From: Ceratodon purpureus
Lineage: Eukaryota > Streptophyta > Bryopsida > Pseudoditrichales > Ditrichaceae
Assembly (NCBI GenBank): GCA_014871385.1
Contig: CM026429.1
Span: forward strand, 3,125,799 to 3,189,798
DNA: 64,000 bases
Direction: 5' to 3'
Shown: one piece after another, positions 58,501-64,000 of the stretch
Layout of the letters: each line of letters starts with the position of its first letter
Position numbering within the stretch: position 1 is the stretch's first letter
The notes under the pieces: model-generated
The model's database searches: none
Told to the model about the DNA's origin: nothing
Seen by the model: only the letters and a program-made list of their open reading frames with translations
Translations under genes and position numbers: made by a program

Positions 58501-58880
58501 AATTATCTTCTTCTCAAATTTATAAAAAAATACTGAACATAACAGTTGGCTTTTAAACATAATACATTTTCTAGCAGTATGAAGGTTGGCTTTCCAGCAA
58601 ATTTAGATGATTTTTTTAATATTTTATACAAATATAAACATGAAATTAATCTATGTTACAAAAATATTGTATGCAAAGTATGTGTTATATGAACATGGAA
58701 AAGGTATAAATATAAGTAGAAAAAATTGACAACAATTTGTAAAATGATTGATATTTAAAAATAACATCAGTTGGAAGATAAATGTAATGGGTTTCAGAGA
58801 GTTTCAAAGGATTGTTAAGGGATGCATTATTTGAAAAATTCAAAAGAGTTGTGAAAGGAATCGTTTTGAACTCTCCAATT
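55589..58880. other. Spacer; possible transposase HTH scrap at about 57120-57206 (+)
   Basis: Mostly unassigned. At 57120-57206 the + strand reads L-D-G-L-Q-K-L-G-G-R-P-S-L-L-E-N-Q-G-Q-H-V-F-A-K-L-V, similar in pattern to the G-R-P-x-x-L-x-x-x-x-E helix-turn-helix text of some transposases. This is weak. A frame at 56593-56336 (-) is not recognised. Confidence 0.25.
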
Positions 58881-61800
58881 ATTTAGGGAAGTGCTAACGT
58901 TTCTTGGTCCTCATCTTAACAAAGTTATGAAATTGTTGTCATGTTTGATAAAGAAAACACAAGAATTATCGAAGTCTGGAACTCCACTGATATTGGGAAC
59001 AGGAGCCAACCAAACTTTGTTTTTTGGTATTGTGATCATACATGACTTGAACCTGCTGCGAGACCTGCTGCTATCATACCAAATACCTATTCAAGAGTCA
59101 ATGGGCACATTCAAATAAGGTGACCTGTCCAATGGGTGATTGAGCATACTACTTTGTAGTTGTTGATAAAGTAATCATCTCTATTACCATTGTGTATTTT
59201 CATAGCAAACAATATCCATGACTATCAAAGAATTGGACCGTTTCATGTAGGCATCTAGTAGATAAGGTTGATGATGGGAATGTATCCTTTATGTGTCTTG
59301 CTTGAAACCATAACAAAGGTGTGTGGGCTACAGCTAAATATTGAAACTCATACCATGACCGTTTGGTAACTTTCCTTAGCTAGAAAGCAGATGCCAGTTA
59401 GGTGGAATTTTCATTTTTATTTGATGTCAACGATTTAAAAGTCAAACAGAGATTCACAGGGCATTATGCAACACCTAGAAACTACCGCAACATTGCTGCG
59501 AAGAATGGAAGGTAGATTGCATTTCATGTGTTTCAAAAAGACAAAGGGGAATGGAAGGTGGATTGATTCCGGATCGAGGACCCTGAATTTAAAAAAATTG
59601 AAGGAAGTAGAGTGTAACCTACAGTCAGCTCCTCCACAAATTCGGTGCCCTCCACACTCTTGGGTGGACTTACTGAGCACCCTTTGATAAGGTTAGATAT
59701 TTGGAACAAAAGAATAAAAACCACAAGGTGTTGTGTATTTTGACTTCATTTGAAGATTCTATTTAGCGTAGGTGGGCTGCAGAACTCAAAGGCTTTTCAA
59801 GTGGATAATATGTTGAAAGGGGTAGAGAACTGCCACTTGTGTGATAGATAGCAAGTCGCTACTTACCATGGAGCATTCCATTGTTTGCAATGCCTTGATT
59901 CAGGTCAAAGTCATGAGTAAGTTCCTCTATCGCGAAAGCATGCATCAGTGCTACTGTCTACACCATTAGTTGATAAACTTACTTGATTTTAACTCTTCCA
60001 AATATCTCCATTTTTTTGGAGATCGCTTTCTCATTGCCCAAAGCATATGTTTCTAAAATATTTCTAAAATATTTCTAAAGTAATGGGTCAAGGATTTGGC
60101 TTGAATTGCGGTGGCAGTTCAGAACAGAAGTCAGCCGCAGCCCAACCTAGTCTTATCGTCTACATGCTACACGCTTTAGGGGTGGCTCCATCCTCATTGA
60201 GATATGGTGAATCAATCACATGAGTAAATAATATGCAGTTGTGAAGAAAGTGGTGCCTCATGTATGCAACCGCTTGACCCAGCACCAGTTTGCAAGACTT
60301 GCCTAAGTTAGCATGCCTGTGCAAATTGCAATTCTACTATGACCAACAGAAGAAATCACCGCATTCACAATTTACAATGCAGTGGTCAACATTTTCAATT
60401 TCCAAATTTAGTGAAGTCAATTTATTCCAAAAGCTACAGCTGCTGATGAGGAAGTACATGGTTGTTTCCAAGTCCATTGACCATATTCTCCCATAGCTAC
60501 ATGTTATTTCTGGAGAATTCATTGGAGGGACCTCAGGTCTCAGGAGCTATGAATGGAGGGGAGAGTACAGCCTTCCCCAGAAATACTCAGCTAATGTATA
60601 AAGTTATTTCAGAGAGAATACATTTGCATAACTTCATTGGCTTAATCATCAACACGGGTGCAAGTTTGTCAAGCTCACCTGTTTTTGAGGAAGAGCTGGC
60701 ACACCATCTGGCAAAAAAACCATCTGGCAAAAATCCATCTGGCAAAGGCACAGAATCACAGATCTCTCAGTTCGTCAAAAGAATTCAAGTGTGCTTGGTG
60801 CTACAGTTGAAGATTTCAACATAGAAATTTAGAATGCCAGGTTAATATGTATTAAGTTATGTAAGTTTTCAAGCCAACCAGTCAAACAGGATCAACATTT
60901 TTTAATATCATGTGCATGATATAATGCCACAAGTAAGTCACTGAGCTTGTGCACATTCTATTATTATCATTATCTCATACTCTTCAAATTGCTGTATTTC
61001 TCATATTGTTCAAAATGGGCATTTGTTTTGAACCCCTGATGATCCCTGGTTGGCCACTATTACCACACCATTGTTTTGGCAGCATTCTCTGCCATGGACA
61101 TCCAGATGCTCAAGTCCTCACAGTTGTTCAGGCATCCCTTTTCTAAGCTCACATCAAGCACACAGTGAATCTTTAGCTTAATTCTGAGCATCACAGAAGC
61201 ATCTCCCAGGAGCTAACATTCATACTTATATTTTTTTCAATGTCATAGCTTTAAAATTTAAAAACTATATATGATATCTTCCTTCATGCAATGAGGACTT
61301 GGAAGTAACGTAAGTTACTGTATCTGCAAGACTGCTGACAAACTCTTGATTCACTCCAGCCTTAGAAAGAGGTTTTGTACTTGGGAATGTCACGTTGCTA
61401 GGTTACTGAGAGACTCACTCATTGATTCCTACCAAGCCTCAGAAGTTCTTTCGGATTGCTTCAAGTTTGCCAAATAAGTTCAGAGTTCTTCCATACAAGG
61501 TGAAATTCACCAGATTCCCCACACTAGCTTAGCTCCATATTGTTCAGGCTTCAATCTCCTTGCTTGTTTAGTGGAAAGCTGAAGACTCCACTGGAGTCCC
61601 TTGAAGACTTGTAATTTACTTGGAAAACACCTGGCTGCACTTCCAAGGAGAGCTGGGGACTCTGAATCTGTAGTCTGCATCAAAATGTATTCTCCCATGT
61701 TACCAGTCTTAGTCAGCAAGGTGAATGGTTGCTCTCTTTCACAGACACTGCAATTTCCAAGATTACCAGCTCTGGTCAGAATTCTGAAGGTGCATGAAGG

Positions 61801-62447
61801 TAGAAAAGGAACATAACAAGCCAATTAGATACTACTGACTATGCTCCTCAACTATTGTACTGAAATGGAAGTAAAAACCCTCTCTCATGTTCCATATTGC
61901 AGAACGTGGAAAGCCGTAAAGTGAAATGCCAAAATAGTTTGATTTTCATGACCAGAAAGGAATGCCTTTCTTGCTTTTGTACCCTGATTTGCAATGGTAA
62001 TAAAATACCGTTTCTATAAAATAATATATACTGAATAAAGAATAAACAGAAATCCTGGAAGATGGCGTGTAATAACGGCCATCCTCCATTTAGGCACTGA
62101 CGCAGAGTCAGGGGATGGTCTAGAAGGTTTTAAAAAGATTGCAATTTGGACACTAGGCACGTGGCTTGTGCTGAACGGCCACATGATGAAGTGATCGCGA
62201 ACACCGAAGGTGGAATGAAAATTTGTTCAAGTTACTTCAACCTTCATTTTAGCTTCTCAGGGCCAAAAGAGTTGAGACTGAACATTGTGCAAAAACGATA
62301 TATCCATTTGCAAGGGTTTCACAAATCATTGGTGAAAGGTAATTTTCTATACAAGAAGATCAAGGCGAGGCAGTTGAAATGAATGCCAATAGCAAAAGAA
62401 TACAATCAAAGCGAAAACTACTAAGTTTGAACGTTGCAATAACATCC
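58881..62447. other. Spacer downstream of UKL, no gene supported
   Basis: Several short open stretches occur on both strands (58891-59118, 59466-59687, 60462-60824 on +; 61824-61507 on -). None matches a family I know and none joins into a gene. The region is less AT-rich than 49-58 kb. The part nearest 62447 is likely the UKL 3' UTR. Confidence 0.35.
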
Positions 62448-63915
62448 CTAGGCATTACCCAAACTCTTTAAAGGCATATTTAAGTGACTTTGTAAGAGCT
62501 TGGGCTCAATTGGAGCAGGGTGCATTTGGTCTGGCCCATCATCGTCTGTTCCAAAATAACGGTCCCCAAACTCACCCATTCCAGGAACAACGCGGTACAC
62601 CTCGTTCAGCCCTGCGTCGATTTCTGATGTCACTATCTTCAAAAGCGGGAAGCGCTTGCATACTGTGTGAATTCCCTCAGGCGCCTGGATGAACATACAC
62701 TAGCGTTATATTCAGGAAAGTAGAACAATGTGAAATAGAACACCTTTACTTAACTCCACTCACAGGTTCTTTGGCGTCCAACAACACTTACCGAGATGAG
62801 ATTCAGAAATATGATATGGGCCTCTGGAACACCTTTCCGAAGTAACAACTCGATGGCTTGAACAGCAGAATTTCCTGACACAAATCATCCATATAGATAA
62901 GTTCACTAACCCTCACGTAAAGAAGCTGACGCAGTCCATGCGAAGATCCATAAACACGTCTAAATTTTGGAGGTTTCAATTGTCTGAGCACAGCAAATAT
63001 TGAGGTAGATCAAGCAACACTTCGAGAGATGTCTAAATGTGTCAATTACGCTGAAGCTAAACATAATTGGAAACTAGATCGTGAAAGTGAACATCCAGAG
63101 AAACGATTACCTGTCCCAAGGATGGGATCCATCAACAGCACGTGTCGGTCAGCTATGTCATGAGGTAACTTCTCATAGATCAGCTGCAGGTAGAAACCTC
63201 CCATTGTCAATTTTAGTAAATCTTCGGGATGCAGTCTTACCTCAACCTAAACCTGTGCGGCTCAGAGCAACTGAAAATTCAAGAATAAAAACAGAAGTAA
63301 TGACAAGCTAAGGACATCACATATCAAGTACCTGCTTCCCATCATCTCCCTCTCGGTGTATCAGAATCTTCCCAATCTTGATGCCCTTGCAACAAGCACG
63401 TAAAGCATTCTCCATACTCTCTCCACTGCTCATCAGATGAGAACAAAATGAGTTCACTCATGTTTTGTGAATAAAATTCTTAAAACAACCTCTGAAGACA
63501 TAGAGACACACACAAACTTCACACAAGGTACCAGCAGTCTGAACTCTACCATATTTCTGTACACACATCAGCTACCGCAACCTGATTATTGAAACCATCA
63601 GAGAACTAGTCGATCTACCATGATTTCCTCCAGTGGTACAACAAATGTATAACTACCTGCGGATGATAGAAACTCCACATAGCTGCTTGCAGAAGTCGAC
63701 TCCAACATATATTGAACCTGGAAGAAAATGCTTTTGTAAGTGAAAGACGGCAATTTAACTTCCAAAAAGCCTGGGATTGAAAACATATAGGACCCTCTGC
63801 CTAAAATCATGTCAAGTTGGATGAGTACCAAGTATTCAGGATCATTGATCATACCTGTTGGAGTGATAACCTGCTTCTCTGTGAAAGGCAAATGCCCTAG
63901 TCCATGTTCCACAAT
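62448..63915 (-). CDS. Uridine kinase-like protein (UKL), C-terminal UPRT domain, partial
   Basis: Pyrimidine salvage. Plant UKL proteins fuse a uridine/cytidine kinase domain to a uracil phosphoribosyltransferase-like domain. Six exons are in the window: 63915-63855, 63717-63657, 63425-63332, 63183-63111, 62874-62792 and 62684-62448, together 202 residues in frame with GT-AG introns. Family text seen includes HGLGHLPFTEKQVITPTG, GVDFCKQLCGVSIIR, S-G-E-S-M-E-N-A-L-R, L-L-M-D-P-I-L-G-T-G-N-S-A (the PRPP-binding loop), ISAPEGIH, VCKRFPLLKIVTSEID and GEFGDRYFGTDDD. The ISAPEGIH and HLPFTEKQV strings favour UKL over the separate plant UPP enzyme. The kinase domain and start lie beyond the right edge. 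In Arabidopsis UKLs the UPRT part contributes little uracil activity, so catalysis here is uncertain. Confidence 0.92.
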
Positions 63916-64000
63916 CTACACAGAGATGCACTTGCTCTGTCATATCTCTGCACTTCTACTAAAGCGTACTCTATTCTTCATGAGCGGGTTTACGATTCCA
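63916..64000 (-). other. UKL intron at the window edge
   Basis: No exon of the family is readable here. This is taken as intron running out of the window. Confidence 0.5.

Overview
This is a window of plant nuclear DNA. The evidence is multi-exon genes with GT-AG introns, plant-type gene families (MAC3/PRP19, a GT47 subgroup A glycosyltransferase, a group I bZIP with the diagnostic lysine, a fused uridine kinase-like protein), telo-box motifs at housekeeping genes, and long AT-rich gene-poor stretches full of old transposons. The overall look (moderate introns, very AT-rich spacers, young Copia elements close to genes) suggests a moss such as Physcomitrium, but the species is an inference and was not tested.

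Five conserved genes can be rebuilt. (1) Cytosolic tyrosyl-tRNA synthetase, + strand, 96-2242, five exons, 400 aa. (2) PRP19/MAC3, - strand, 17010-11267, 18 exons, 523 aa, U-box plus WD40. (3) An intronless MUR3/XLT2-like GT47 glycosyltransferase, + strand, 26220-28070, 616 aa. (4) A VIP1/RF2a-type group I bZIP factor, - strand, 47929-45488, four exons, 470 aa. (5) The 3' part of a uridine kinase-like (UKL) gene carrying the UPRT domain, - strand, 63915-62448, running off the right edge. A sixth, less certain gene at 18983-18381 (- strand) encodes a 200-aa protein with two Dof-like zinc fingers.

The rest is mostly mobile DNA. 3.4-7.9 kb is a decayed CACTA (En/Spm) transposon (TNP2, DUF4218, DUF4216 order on the - strand), itself interrupted by an 819-bp element with TTTAACCCCTAAAGGAC ends. 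17.3-17.7 kb is a foldback. 19.47-19.88 kb is a pogo/Emigrant-like MITE with a TA duplication. 20.89-21.38 and 39.54-39.87 kb are two members of one CATTAGG-ended MITE family; the second sits inside a decayed MuDR-like element (37.4-40.9 kb) with MULE transposase and SWIM zinc finger. 28079-33942 is a structurally complete Copia retrotransposon, - strand, with 302-bp LTRs that read identical, one uninterrupted gag-pol ORF, and a primer site matching the anticodon arm of initiator tRNA-Met. It lies 8 bp past the GT47 stop codon. 54.66-55.59 kb is a second element with TTTTARCCCCTAAA ends. 42.9-43.2 kb holds a frameshifted Copia gag scrap.

The conserved genes are housekeeping or regulatory loci (translation, splicing, wall polysaccharide synthesis, transcription, pyrimidine salvage) and do not form a pathway or cluster. 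The most noteworthy signals are the half-tRNA-type priming site and young age of the Copia element, the double Dof-like finger ORF, the nested DNA transposons, and several small terminal-inverted-repeat families recognisable within this window alone.
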